In this document: piece after piece, positions 45,143 to 56,359 of the stretch
Layout: each line of letters begins with the position of its first letter
How positions within the stretch are numbered: position 1 is the first letter of the stretch
NCBI GenBank assembly: GCA_023105745.1
Contig: JALGQZ010000011.1
Location: 10,688,975-10,752,974, forward strand
Origin: Austropuccinia psidii
Taxonomy: Eukaryota > Basidiomycota > Pucciniomycetes > Pucciniales > Sphaerophragmiaceae
Length of the DNA: 64,000 nt
Direction of reading: 5' to 3'
Program-made: the position numbers and the translations under genes
The notes under the pieces: model-generated
Seen by the model: the letters and a program-made list of their open reading frames with translations, nothing else
Databases searched by the model: none
What the model was told of the DNA's origin: nothing

Positions 45143-45921
45143 GTAACCCTAACTTGAATGATGAGCTCCTGAGAAAGGAACCAAGGTAAAAGCCTTTTGA
45201 GGCTGTTGAGAAGGATCTGACATAGTGATTTCAGAGGTATTGCATCTTGAAAGAAATTTGAAGGTTGGTATGAGGTTGGCATATGACGTGAGGATTATTT
45301 AGTCTTGTGACATTTGGCTTTGAAGCTTGAACAATTGAATTCACGTAAAAATATTGGCATCAAGAATATAGAAAGAAAAGTTTTGAAAAAATATATAGAG
45401 AGAAAAGTAAAGAAACATCAAAGAAAACAAGAAAAAGAAATAAAGAGAAATGAGTTCTTGAGGGGGGTCCCAAATCTTGATCACAGAAGTGGACAGCTGA
45501 TTTGAATTGGCCAAGGACCTGGAAAACAAGATTTGATGCCAGGTGCTCACAGAGTGGCCAAGGTGATGTTTTTAAAAAATTGTAGACCCCTCAGGGAAGT
45601 GCACACCAGGAGAGGAACTTACTTTTGGTAGTTACCACTCCCACAAGTGCGAAAGAACAAAGAAATTAACTGAAGGAATGAATTGAATTGAAAATAATTG
45701 GAATAAAAATGAGAAAAAGAATGGTCCATTTTCCCAAGTGAAAATGGCCATAAATTTGGGGATTGATGTGAAAACCAGGCCAAAGATCTGTGTCCAAAAT
45801 TTGCAGAGTGCTCACAGAGTGGCAAAGGTGATGCTGACAACAAAAGAGTAGAATACCTCTAAAGGTGCATACCAGGAGTGAGACTTACTTTTGGTAATTC
45901 CTCTCCCCACCAAGCACCATA
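45143..45921 (-). other. E2 region between LTR and pol, with two ~110-bp repeat units
   Basis: It contains the E2 pair of the unit described for E1 (about 45542-45650 and 45809-45921). Both copies keep GTAAGT on the element strand and the GCTCACAGAGTGGC(C)AAGGTGATG end. No protein domain is seen apart from the end of pol. Confidence 0.55.
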
Positions 45922-45988
45922 AATGATCCGCTCTTGAAGAATTGGGTCCTGGCTTGTCAGGATATAAAGAATGGAAATCCTTGAGAGG

Positions 45989-48900
45989 TTAAGGAAAATT
46001 ATTGACATTTTTTGTTGGTTCCAAAGTGGATATATCTGGGTATCTAATGAAACCTTTCCATTCCACCAAATACCATAATTTTCCTCTCTTGATCTTGGAA
46101 TCCAGAATTTGAGAGACTGCCCATTCCTCTTCTTCTTCAATAATGATTGGAGGAAGAGACTCTTGATGCCGATTTGGGATTGTTGATGTCTTGACTGGTT
46201 CAAGGAGGGGAATATGGAAGACTGGGTGGATGGATTTTGATTGGGGTGGGAGCTTGAGGTGGTAAGCATGAGTACTGACTTTCTTCAAGATTGGAAAAGG
46301 ACCCAACCATCTTTCAAAAGGCTTTCTGTGGGTCTGGTTGATTTGATGTTCTTGGAAGAAAGCCATACCTTGTAACCAGGATTGAAAACAGGTGGACTTT
46401 CACTACTTTTATCTGCATCCCTCTCAAACCTGTTTATGGCAACTTCAAGTTCTCTCTTGACATCTTGCTGTACTGATTGGATTTTTGTTGATAAATTTCC
46501 AGAAGGAGTATCTTGAGTGATGTGAACTCAGTCAAATTGTGGATCTCTTCCATAAACAGTGAAAAAAGGTGATTGTTTTGTTGAAGAGTGGTCAGAGTTA
46601 TTGTAGGAAAATTCAGCCAGAGGGAGCCAGGTGTTCCAATCATCTTGATGATAACTGACATACATCCAAAGGTATTGTTCTAGTATCTGATTTACCCTCT
46701 CTGTCTGTACATCAGTTGCTGGATGGTAGGCATTTGACAGATCTCTTGAAATCTTGAGCTGATGACAAATATTGGTCCAAAAAGATAACCTCTATCACTA
46801 AAAATGCTTCAAGGAAGGCCATGCTTTGAGAAAATATTCTTGATGAATAAATGGTCCAAATCCAGTGATGGTATTGGATATATTGTTGGAATAAAATGTC
46901 AGCCTGTGACTCAAAACCAGAGCACAAGCATGACAGCCAAAATACCATAAACCATTGGTATAGCCAAGATACCACCAAAACATGGACCTGAGCCAAATTA
47001 GCTCAAAAGGTATCAAGAGATAGAGGAAACTCACCTCTTTCTGAAAATATAAGTCCCATCACCATAGGACAAGAAATAACAAAGTTATTCCTACTCAAAG
47101 TTATTGCTGAGCATAAACCTTAATTTTCACCTCTCATCTAAAATCTAGAAGGAGAGGCTTAACCCCATCAAATGGGAATTCAAAATGAATCTCTAAGCCA
47201 GGGCTATCCAATGGTACCAGCCAAACTGAGCCAGCACCAATATTACTGGAGTTATGGTCAATTTCAGGCCAAATAAGGGTGAACAAAACATTCACCTCTC
47301 ATCTAACTTCTACAGTTTTAGTGTGGGATACCTGAAGTGGGGTATCTTTGGAAAGAGCCCAATCAGGGCTATCTGATGGTGCCATCCACCTCTTCATATC
47401 TCAACTATAACAGAAGTTATGAGGCAAACAAGCTCAATACAGCTTTTTGCCCAAACCACGCCTATGTACAAAAAACCTTGTACATGGGATAACTTTGCCA
47501 TATTTAATGATAACCATAACAAATTGGGTACCATTGTGTAGAGCTCATACAGGGCCATCCAATGAATTAACTTTGAGAATGATATCTCAAAAACTGACAG
47601 GGGTATGGATGGTTTAAGGTCAAAATCCCACCTGCTGTCATATACAGCCTTACCATGGGATAATATCCCATAATCATGAATATGAGGTGTCAAATAGACG
47701 AAGAAGCATGTTTTTACTTCAATACCTCATATGTCAGCCAATACTGAGGTCCCATACAGTTTCTGTACAGCATTCTACGCGTCATACACGTCAGAATCAG
47801 GCTGTGAGGTCCCCAGATGAAATTTTTCAGCCTGTATTGGTGAAAACCGCCCAGATGTGGTTTCAAAACCTCATCTGAGCCCAATACAGGGTATACAGTC
47901 TGTTTGCAAACCACAAGCCTGTCCTGGAGAGTGAAAAATCTTCACTTCCTCTATGTGGAAAGGTCTAGCAGCCTTTCCACCCCAACTTCAGGATAAAAGG
48001 AGGGCTTTTCACAGCCAAAATCATCTCCTCATCCTGCTCTTGAATAACCTACGTAATAAACTGTCAAAAACAGTTTTACTCTTGGTTAATAATCATGTAT
48101 AATTATAGATTTAATCATTGTAGTCTTTTATTATTGTAACCCAACAGATAAAGCTGCACCCAGGGCTTTCAACAGCGCTCACCACCACTATATCAAATAT
48201 AGTAAAGCCCTTTTTATCTTAAATTAAAAAATCTTTCAAACCTTATAACTCTTTTTTAAACTATTTTACCGTGTCACAAACATAGATAAAGTTGTATTTA
48301 GCCTATTTACACCTTCATCATAGTTTCATCCTGACATAAAAACTTCCATCTTTGAGAATCTGTCCACTATCACAAGAGTTGAGTCAAAGGAATCGGACAG
48401 TGGCAATTGAGCGATGAAATCAATTGAAAGACAAATCCAAGGACCATTTAGAATTGGAAGAGGGCTGAGGAATCCAAACTTATTGTGATGAATATTTTTG
48501 TTCCTTGAGCACTGCTGACAGGATGAGACATAATGCTTGATAAATTGAGTAATGCCAGACTGGTGGAAATCCTGCTTGGAAAGTTTGAGAGTCTTCTCTT
48601 TGCCATGTAATAAACCCCAACATAAATATAAATAAGATCATAGAAAATATCATTGAAAAGATTTTGAAAGGAGGCAGGAGCATTGGTGAGTCCAAATGGC
48701 ATAACCAAATACTCATAACTGCCATATTTAGTTCTGAAAGCTGTCAAGTGTTCATCACCCTCCTTGATTATGAGCAGGTTATATGCACCACACAAATCAA
48801 TCTTGGAGAAGATAAAGGAGCCATTAGAGACAGTGAGAGGCTGATTCATAGGAGGAACAGGATACTTGTTCTTCCTAGTAACAGAATTGAGTTTGCAGTA

Positions 48901-49949
48901 ATCAAAACACAAATGGAGGCCACCATCATTCTTTTTGACAAAAAGAAAAGGTGCTCCTGTTGAAGAGGAGCTTGGCTGGATGAAACACTTTTCTACATTC
49001 TCTGAAATGTAGGCCTGGAGTGTATCTGACTCTTGATTTTATAAAGAGTAGATCACTCCAGCTGGAGGTACAGACTGCTCCAGGTGGATATGATGATCAC
49101 AGGCATGGTGAGAAGGAAGTTTCTCTGCTTTCACCTTGGAGAATACATGCAAGTACTGGTGATAAACAGAATCAACAACCTTCATCATGGTTTCTACTTC
49201 TGGCTCTTCCTCTTCATCCCATAACTCCTCCAGGGAGTCATGATAAGATGAAGGAGGAAGGTCCATATTCCCAAAGAAGAGATGAAGTGAATATTCAGAA
49301 TTATCTTCTCCAAAATCTTGAATATCTTTGAAGACTTCATCTCTGGAGGATAGTAATGACTGATGGGAATTTAAGGAAGGACTATGGAAAGAAGATGGAA
49401 ATGATAGTGTTCTATAATTGAAAACCAGAGCTGCACATGATTTGGCAGAAGAAATGTCACTGCTGAAAGATTTAGAAGGATCATAAGAGTCCTCATGATC
49501 AGCATTAAAGGTGATCAGCCCTTGCCTCCAATCAATAAATGGATTAAAATGATTAAGAAAGTAAAAGCCCAATATGAGGTCTTCTCCCTTGGGAGTATCA
49601 ATGACTAAGAAGTCCCATTCAAAGCTTGGGAATGAAGGAAGCACAACCATATATTTGGTATGGTGAGTCGAAAATAAGGAAGGGGTTCAGAGGACTCCAA
49701 AATGATAAGAGGAATCTTCTCTGGAAGTTCTAATGCCGTCAAAGAATACTTGTGAACGAACTGCCTTGCAATAAAAGAGTTGGTAGCACCAGAATAAATG
49801 AGAATACTGTAAAAAAAATCAGAAAGAGAAGAAGAAACAAAGAATTCAAGAGAATTATTGACACCAGTATTCAGAATGCACAATTTTGCTCTGGATGGAA
49901 AACAGTGAAGACCATTGAACACAACATGATCTTCACTCAGGCTTTTCCC
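45989..49949 (-). pseudogene. pol: E2 pol, heavily damaged and internally deleted
   Basis: From the conserved GGGAAAA site (49943-49949) the frame gives a protease whose DSG motif reads YSGATNSF, followed by a frame break near 49650. The first half of the reverse transcriptase follows (CVDYRKLNAV-like, VMPFGLTNAPASFQN). Near 48615 it jumps directly to the integrase zinc-finger region (MAKRRL in the shifted frame), so the YLDD loop, RNase H and linker are gone, about 1.1 kb compared with E1. The integrase is split by LTR-A copy 3. The end keeps a chromodomain (LWYLVEWKGFIRYPDISTLEP). It cannot be active. Confidence 0.85.
46897..48336 (+). mobile_element. Solo LTR-A copy 3, uninterrupted (1440 bp)
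   Basis: Begins TGTCAGCCTG, ends CATCCTGACA and is flanked by TAAAA (46892-46896 and 48337-48341). It interrupts E2 integrase exactly where E1 reads through (about 8680-8690). This copy supplies the empty-site sequences used to define the nests in the first part of the window. Confidence 0.95.
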
Positions 49950-51177
49950 TGGCTGGGAAATTGGCCTGATGGCTGGGTAAGGTTATTTTGAGGCCTTTTG
50001 AAACAGGACTCAACACTATGCTTCCCAACACAATAGGTACATAAACACTCCTTGATTCTTCTTTCTTTTTCAGAATTTATCAGCTTGAAATCTTTATTCA
50101 ACAAAGAAGAATGGGGTTCGTCCCTCTTCTTAAAATTCTTCCTCTTCTTTTGACTTGAGCTTGAAGAATTTTGAGGATGAGAAGAATTTGACTTTGAGGC
50201 TTCAGGCTTCTTCTCTTGATGATGACTCTTCTCTTTTTTCCTCTCATGTTACCTGGTATCAAGCTCCAGGGTAACATCCATTAAGTCTTGGAGAGAGTCC
50301 ATTCTTGAAGGATGGGAGGCCAATTGATCCAAAATCCTGGATGGCAATCCCTTCCTGAAATGATGGATGAGAGCTCTTTCAACTCAATCCCCAATTCTTG
50401 AGACCAGACTTCTGAGATCAGCAATCTATAGTGATACATGCCCACCTTCTTTCATTCTTAAAGAATCGAATTCTGCTTCAGCTTTTCTGACTTCATTTGG
50501 GTCTCCCAATAAAGTAAACAGTTAAGATTCAAATAGTTTCCATGAATTGAGAAGGTAATTTGGATCTTGATTGGTGAGATTGGAGAGATAAGGCTCAATA
50601 CATTTTGCAGCCCTGCCAATGAGAAATGAGGTGGAATAAAGGACCTTCTTCCTGTCTTGAGAGAAGTTTGTTGGATCATCATGGAAAATCAATTGACAAG
50701 ACTGAATGAAGCTTCTGACTTTGAAGGGCCAAGTCCTATCAAAGACTTCTGGTGCCTTAATAGATTGAGTCTTGAATGCTGGTGGTCTTGATGAATCAGA
50801 AGATGAAGCTACTTGAAGATTGGCCATAATTTGAGTCATCCGCTGCATGATGGCCAATAAAGATGAATCAGTCTGACAAGAGGCAGGCTGATTAGACTGG
50901 GCTAGAGTTGGTCCTCCAGTACCTTGGGGTGCCCCCACAGAAGAAGGAAAACCTTCGGTACCATCAGACCCTTCCTCTTCCACATAATTCTCCACCTCCT
51001 CTTCACCATCTTCACCAGGACCCTTGAAAATCCTGGAAATCAGCCAATTACTCCTGAAAATTAATTTTATCTTCTTGGCCCGATTCCTTCCTTCCATAGT
51101 GGGCCCTCAATTGAGGAACTACTTGGGTGCCATCAAGAGGAGCTCTTGGAGTTGGAGTGAGAACAGCTTGCACTCTG
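49937..51177 (-). pseudogene. gag: E2 gag, main part, several stops
   Basis: The capsid and C-terminal part of gag, collinear with E1: KVRSFIQSCQLIFHDDP, DRKKVLYSTSFLIGRAA (here the frame that E1 has lost is intact) and the knuckle CTYCVGKHSVESC, ending GKA-TGA at 49937. Stops interrupt it after WKLFES (near 50522), after SRIGD and after LELDTR. The N-terminus lies on the other side of element C. Confidence 0.85.
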
Positions 51178-53204
51178 TGTGAGCCTTTGAGATATGAACA
51201 CATACCCAATAAGGTCACAAAAAAGACTCAGAATAATTATACCTTTAATATAATTATATTAAAATTACTTAGAATAATTATACATTAAAAATAATTACTT
51301 AAATATACAAAAAATACCATAAATTGGTACAAAAATTGGTTTAACTTAACAACAAATGAATCAACATGTAAAATAAATTATACCATTGGATTCCCCATGG
51401 TAAAATACACATATACCATTTTTATGGCATATCTGTAAAGTCAATATTTAATGAATTATAAGGTATAATACCTTATAAAAACCATAAAAGCTTATTTATC
51501 TCAAGGACTAATGAAACAACATGTGAAATAAATTGTACCAGTGAATTCCACACAAAGATCCACACATAAAACAATTAATAAGCTAATTTCCAAAGTTAAT
51601 ACTTAAGGAATTAACCTGAATATATGCACTTTTTTGGTCAATGCATATATTCAAGGATCATAGCTAATATCTCTTAAACTATACATGATAGAATAATGAA
51701 CCAAAAATAAAGTTACCACGCAATTACTGTAAGAACCCAGATATGAACTTTATTTTACAAATTATAAACAAGGTTAAAACCTATGATGAAATATTGATAA
51801 AAATCAACAGAGCTGTTGACCACTTTGTTGTGAAAGTGTTCAAAACTTAGAAAAAAGTACACAGTTGGATTCTACTAGTTCATTCGTGAAGAATGATGGA
51901 ATTTTTATTATTAAATTCAGGGTATAACCCCCTGAAATCAAGGTTTGAAGTTTAAAATATTGAATTTCGACAGAAAAGATGAGTTACAAGGAAAATCATC
52001 AAAATTAGAGTTTTGATGATGTAATGCAAAGCTCTTGGCATCATAATGCGGTTATGTCAGGCTATCAGAATTCACTCTCTGAATTGCTGTAGCGTGTAAA
52101 TCTTAAAAGTTATTGAGGATCAAAGTTTGAGCTTAATTTGAGAAGTTATGATCACTCACAGTAACCTTAATTTAAGTTTAACAGTCTTAAGAGTGATACA
52201 ATTGGTGAATACTATTAGTTTATGATTAAAACTAATAAAATCCACGAAATTTGGGGTTCTTCCAAGCCTCTGATGTCATCAAACTTAGAGTTATAGTGAT
52301 AACTCTAAATAATGGTGTAATAATGATGTATTATGGTTTGATACTGATGTAACCATCTCCAAACCTTAAAATATTGATCAATTCCAGTGGGTATGATCAG
52401 TAAACGTCTACTAGAAGCCTGTTGGACTCTAGGAGGGAGGTATTTACTATAAATAGAGCTCTTTTTACTCCATTTTCCCCTCAGACGCATCAAAAACATT
52501 AAATCAATTAAATCAAAGGTAATTTCTTTATTCTTTATATATAAAACTATTATATTATTAAAGACAAAAGCCCACCTTGTTGTCATCATCTATTTTGACG
52601 TGATTAAATCATTTATTTAATTGTTTTTGCTAAAAATCTCTTTAAAAACTCATTTCCATGTTAAAATCCAGAATAATTTGTAATTTTCTTTATTTTTATT
52701 GTAAATACAATTTGAAAAAGTTGTATTTATATTTTTTGGTGTAAAATATTTCAAAATTATTATATTAAGTGTTAAAAGTAGGTTATTTTCTCTTATTATA
52801 ATAATTTCTCTATTATTACTCTCTTAATAATTCTTTAAATTAATATAAGTAGTATTTATATTAATTCATAACTTTAATATTAGTAATATTATTGTTATTA
52901 ATTGTTTTTTATTAATAAAAAGCAATTTTTTACGCCTTTATTATTTGTTGGTAACAATAATAAAGAGCTTTTTAAATATATTAATTATTTTATATTAATA
53001 TATTTATTTTTTATATTATATTTTCATAATATAAATTATATTATTATATTTATTTAATAATATAATTATTTTACGCCATAATAATAATAATTATTTATTA
53101 TTATTATATTTTTAATCTTATTTATTCAACTCATAAGGACATTCAGAGTACAATAAGTAATAAATTAGTAATTTTTACTTATTGTTTCATAGTCAAACCT
53201 TACA
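51178..53204 (+). repeat. Element C 5' LTR (2027 bp)
   Basis: Starts TGTGAGCCTTTGAG and ends GTCAAACCTTACA. Confidence 0.94.
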
Positions 53205-53206
53205 TT

Positions 53207-53222
53207 TGGGGGCCTGGCCGTG
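53207..53222 (+). promoter_or_regulatory. Element C primer-binding site
   Basis: TGGGGGCCTGGCCGTG, two bases after the LTR, identical to element B, although the LTRs themselves differ strongly. Confidence 0.65.
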
Positions 53223-53359
53223 ATATTTACTTAAAAGACCTTTAAAAAGATTCTAATTGGGTTTATCCAATAATAAATTATATTTATAATCATAAAATTA
53301 TATAATAATTTTATATTTTATTGATTTTAAAAGCTATTGAGGCATTTGGAAAGCAATTG

Positions 53360-53389
53360 TACTGTCTTACACGTGGTTTTTTCACATCC
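53360..53389 (+). promoter_or_regulatory. Conserved leader block with CACGTG, element C
   Basis: The counterpart of 29882-29911 in element B, 28 of 30 bases the same. Confidence 0.45.
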
Positions 53390-54222
53390 TTAGACTTGCA
53401 AGAACTTTCTTTGAGTGACTCTAGTGATTAAAAAAGATAATTTATAAATTAAAAATAATTTTTTATAATTTAATTTTGTAAAAGAATCATATTAATTTTT
53501 TATTTTATTCTTTAAAAATAAAAATATAAACAATATTAAAAAATATTAAAAAACCAATAAAAAAAAAAAAAAAAAGTTATTTTTTTTATTTTTATTCATT
53601 TCTTTATTCATTTCAAGTTTTTAAAGATATAAAAGCAATTTCTATGTGGAAAATTGCCATATCTTGCCAAAAAATAACACTTCTTATAAAAAGACTTATA
53701 TTTATTTGTCTTTTTTAGTGTTTGAAGATAACCCAACAGAAGACAACCAAGCTACTGTTGAGAGATTGGTGGAAGAAACTTGTCAAAGTTCTCCAACACC
53801 AGTTATCACCAAAAGAAAGAAAGCTAAGAAATTAGACTTTCCAGGACCCACCATTCAAGACTCTGAAGGTGAGCACCTCTTTTATAATTGCCATAAAAAG
53901 AATTTTTATCCTAAAATACTTTTATTTCTTATTTTCTTAAATTATGACTACCAGAAGAGGTTCCCAATACTCCATCCAATCAGATGGAGCTGGACTCAGA
54001 GGTAGAACTGATCCCTCAAAAGGGAAAAGAAAGGGAAATATCCCCAGTGGAACAGAATCCACACAAGGAAGTGCCTTATCCCAAAGGCAAGTCCCAGAAG
54101 TGCCCATGATATCTGAACCTGAATTGGAGCTAAGTATGAGTAACTCAAATAGGTACAAATCACATTCAGAGGGCTCAAATAGACATCTACATGAGCCAGT
54201 ACAAGCAGTATTACACAGTGTA

Positions 54223-55942
54223 CAGTGCCCTCCAACAAACCTTCGAACATTTTTTTTTTTTCGGGAGTTCTCACATTTTGTTAAATTTTCTCACATTTTC
54301 TTCAATTTTCTCTCATATTCTTATTTTTCAAACTCTCAAACATTATTTAATTTCAAAGAAAAATTTAATTCGTGTATAAAAGAAAATTTTATTTCGTGTA
54401 TAAAAATACTGATAAGATATATTTTGTGTATAAGTGTAATATTTTTTTTTCTTTTGTTTAAAATCGTGTATGTATAATTTTCGAGGAGTAATACAAGCAT
54501 CAGGAAGCAAAGAAATAATAACTAAATAAAATTAAGCTCCCTACCAACGGGTAGGAGCACCATTCTGGTCAATGACCATTTGCATCCTTCTAGGTAAGGA
54601 TTGCAATAGCGACTCCAAGTGGTCAAAGGGTAAATCATCCCAAACAGCATTGATAGCCGCGGTTAACTCGTCCATCGTTTTGGGATTGAAGAGACAAGTG
54701 ACAATATGTTTCATCTTGAACCATAAATTTTCGATCGGGTTCAGGTCTGGTGAGTTAGGAGGCCAATTAAGCTTGCGGATTTGATGCTGATCACGCCATT
54801 CTTGGCTAGCGATGGCAGTATGGATGGGGGCTCCATCCTCCATTAGGGTAAGTCCTTCGCGATTTTCTGCTACACCGACTTCAACCAATTCGTCCATGAA
54901 CGGCAACAGTCCTGGTTCGTAAACGTTTTCGATGAAATCAATTGCTCGCCGTTGTCCAGGTGGCATGATGATCAGCTCAGATTGAATTGGGCCACAGATT
55001 GCCCCCCATACCATCATTGATCGACGACCTGAACGATGATTGACGGCCATCGATTCAAGTTCGTACTTTTGATCAGTAGTGCGCCAAACTTGTTTTTGAG
55101 TTACTGGCTCGCCTAGCTCGAAGGAAGATTCGTCGGTCCAAACAACCTTGGACCAATCTTCAATGGTCCAATGGAGATGACCACGGGCGAAATCCAAACG
55201 ACGTTGCATGTGTCGAGCACTAAGATAGGGTTTCTTGACAGCAATACATGACCTTTTCCCTAGGCCATGTATTGCTTTGCGAACGGTATTGATGGAAACG
55301 TTCACGGTGAGCATATTCTTGATTGAAACGAGCGTATCACGACGATTTTGTTGAACAACCTGAGCCAATTCCCGTAAATCGCGATCATTTAGTTTGCGAG
55401 GTCGACCAGCTATAGGCAAATTTTCAAGATGTCCTCGCTCATGAAATCTTCGGATAGTATCATGAACAGTGGTAGGTGGAATCCCCAAGAAGGTTGCTAT
55501 GGTTCGTATTGAGGCCCCAGCATCATGCATGCCAATTATACGGCCGCGAATGCCTTGACTATGGTAGGGTGGCATATTTTAATAATCAATATATATAGCT
55601 TGTATTTAAAAGATGATCGATCGTTAAAAAAAACTTACTTCTGTTGATCTGCTTTATATATAGGCATGATTGCTGCCCCAACCAAAAAAAAACACCATAA
55701 AACACGAAAAAGGTTCACGCGGTAAAGCAATGAGTCGAATTTGAAAAAATAATGGAATTGTTGAAGTTGATTGGTTGGATAATCTGAGCACAATGACAAA
55801 CGCGATGAGGGAAAAAAATTAAATTAAAAATGAAAAAAATAAAAAGAAATTGGGTTTTAGTCCCAAAAAAAAACCCAAAGCGCGCGAGTTGAATTAAAAA
55901 AAAAATTCGAGTTCCCATTTGGATGTATATTGGAGGGCACTG
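54223..55942 (-). mobile_element. Tc1/mariner transposon 2, apparently intact
   Basis: A 1,720-bp element with inverted ends CAGTGCCCTCCAA (13 bp perfect, then weaker), flanked by TA at 54221-54222 and 55943-55944. It sits in exon 3 of element C ORF1. Apart from AT-rich arms next to the ends it is visibly richer in G+C than its surroundings. Confidence 0.93.
54541..55575 (-). CDS. Tc1/mariner transposase 2, full length, catalytic triad intact
   Basis: It cuts and pastes its own element. 344 residues, the usual length, start MPPYHSQGIRGR and end APTRW. The N-terminal paired-type helix-turn-helix (ASIRTIATFLGIPPTTVHDT) has a GRPRK-type AT-hook-like motif after it. The DDE core has WTDESSFELG, LMEDGAPIHTA and NSPDLNPIENLW, with exactly 34 residues between the second Asp and the Glu (DD34E). 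No stop or frameshift is present. It is related to but clearly different from transposase 1; both keep NHRSGR-type and MMVWGA motifs. The better-preserved triad and younger nesting level suggest recent activity. Confidence 0.95.
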   Translation of the reverse strand: MPPYHSQGIRGRIIGMHDAGASIRTIATFLGIPPTTVHDTIRRFHERGHLENLPIAGRPRKLNDRDLRELAQVVQQNRRDTLVSIKNMLTVNVSINTVRKAIHGLGKRSCIAVKKPYLSARHMQRRLDFARGHLHWTIEDWSKVVWTDESSFELGEPVTQKQVWRTTDQKYELESMAVNHRSGRRSMMVWGAICGPIQSELIIMPPGQRRAIDFIENVYEPGLLPFMDELVEVGVAENREGLTLMEDGAPIHTAIASQEWRDQHQIRKLNWPPNSPDLNPIENLWFKMKHIVTCLFNPKTMDELTAAINAVWDDLPFDHLESLLQSLPRRMQMVIDQNGAPTRW

Positions 55943-56359
55943 TACAAGGACAAAGATTGAGAAATGCTGCCTCAAATACACCAAGGAGTGATGAACTCCT
56001 GGCACATCCTGAAAAAGTTCCTCAAAGAGGAGGAGATAGTGAAATACTCCAATGGATTGAATCCACTGTCATCCAAACCTCAAATCAAAAAAATCAAGGA
56101 TTACCACGCCAAAAAGAGGGAGGCAACCAAGGAAGAAGCCTCAGTAGCTTCTACCAGCAAGCCCCAAGCCAGCCCACTTCCCGAAGAAGGGAAGAAGAAC
56201 AAGAAAAAGCATTGGAGGAAACCATATTCCCCAAGCTACAGGATCCCAATAATCCAAAAGGATGCCATGGACAATGTTTTCAACATGGCCAGAACCTTGA
56301 TGGAATTCAAGGACAAGGAAGAGCAAAGAATGAGACAACCTCATTTCCCAAAGAAATAA

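Larger units (their letters stand above)
53719..56359 (+). pseudogene. ORF1 of element C: spliced accessory protein, split by mariner 2
   Basis: Inferred exons: 53719-53868, 53955-54086, 54153-54222 continuing at 55945-56359. Intron 1 is 53869-53954 (GTGAGC...ACCAG) and intron 2 is 54087-54152, with a GC donor (GCAAGT...AATAG). Splicing intron 2 removes three stops, the first at 54107-54109, and restores IQRAQIDIYMSQYKQYY, collinear with element B. One stop remains, TGA at 55958-55960 where B has Trp of EEEWEI. The last exon keeps PQIKKIKDY, SVASTSKP, KPYSPSYRIPI and VFNMARTLMEF. An earlier exon with the start codon is again missing. Confidence 0.62.

Noticed and set aside
44414..45282. Pro/Gly-rich frames (183 and 166 codons) as genes
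   Set aside because: They overlap in two frames of a GC-rich word-biased island inside an LTR; composition explains the openness and no start context or domain was seen.
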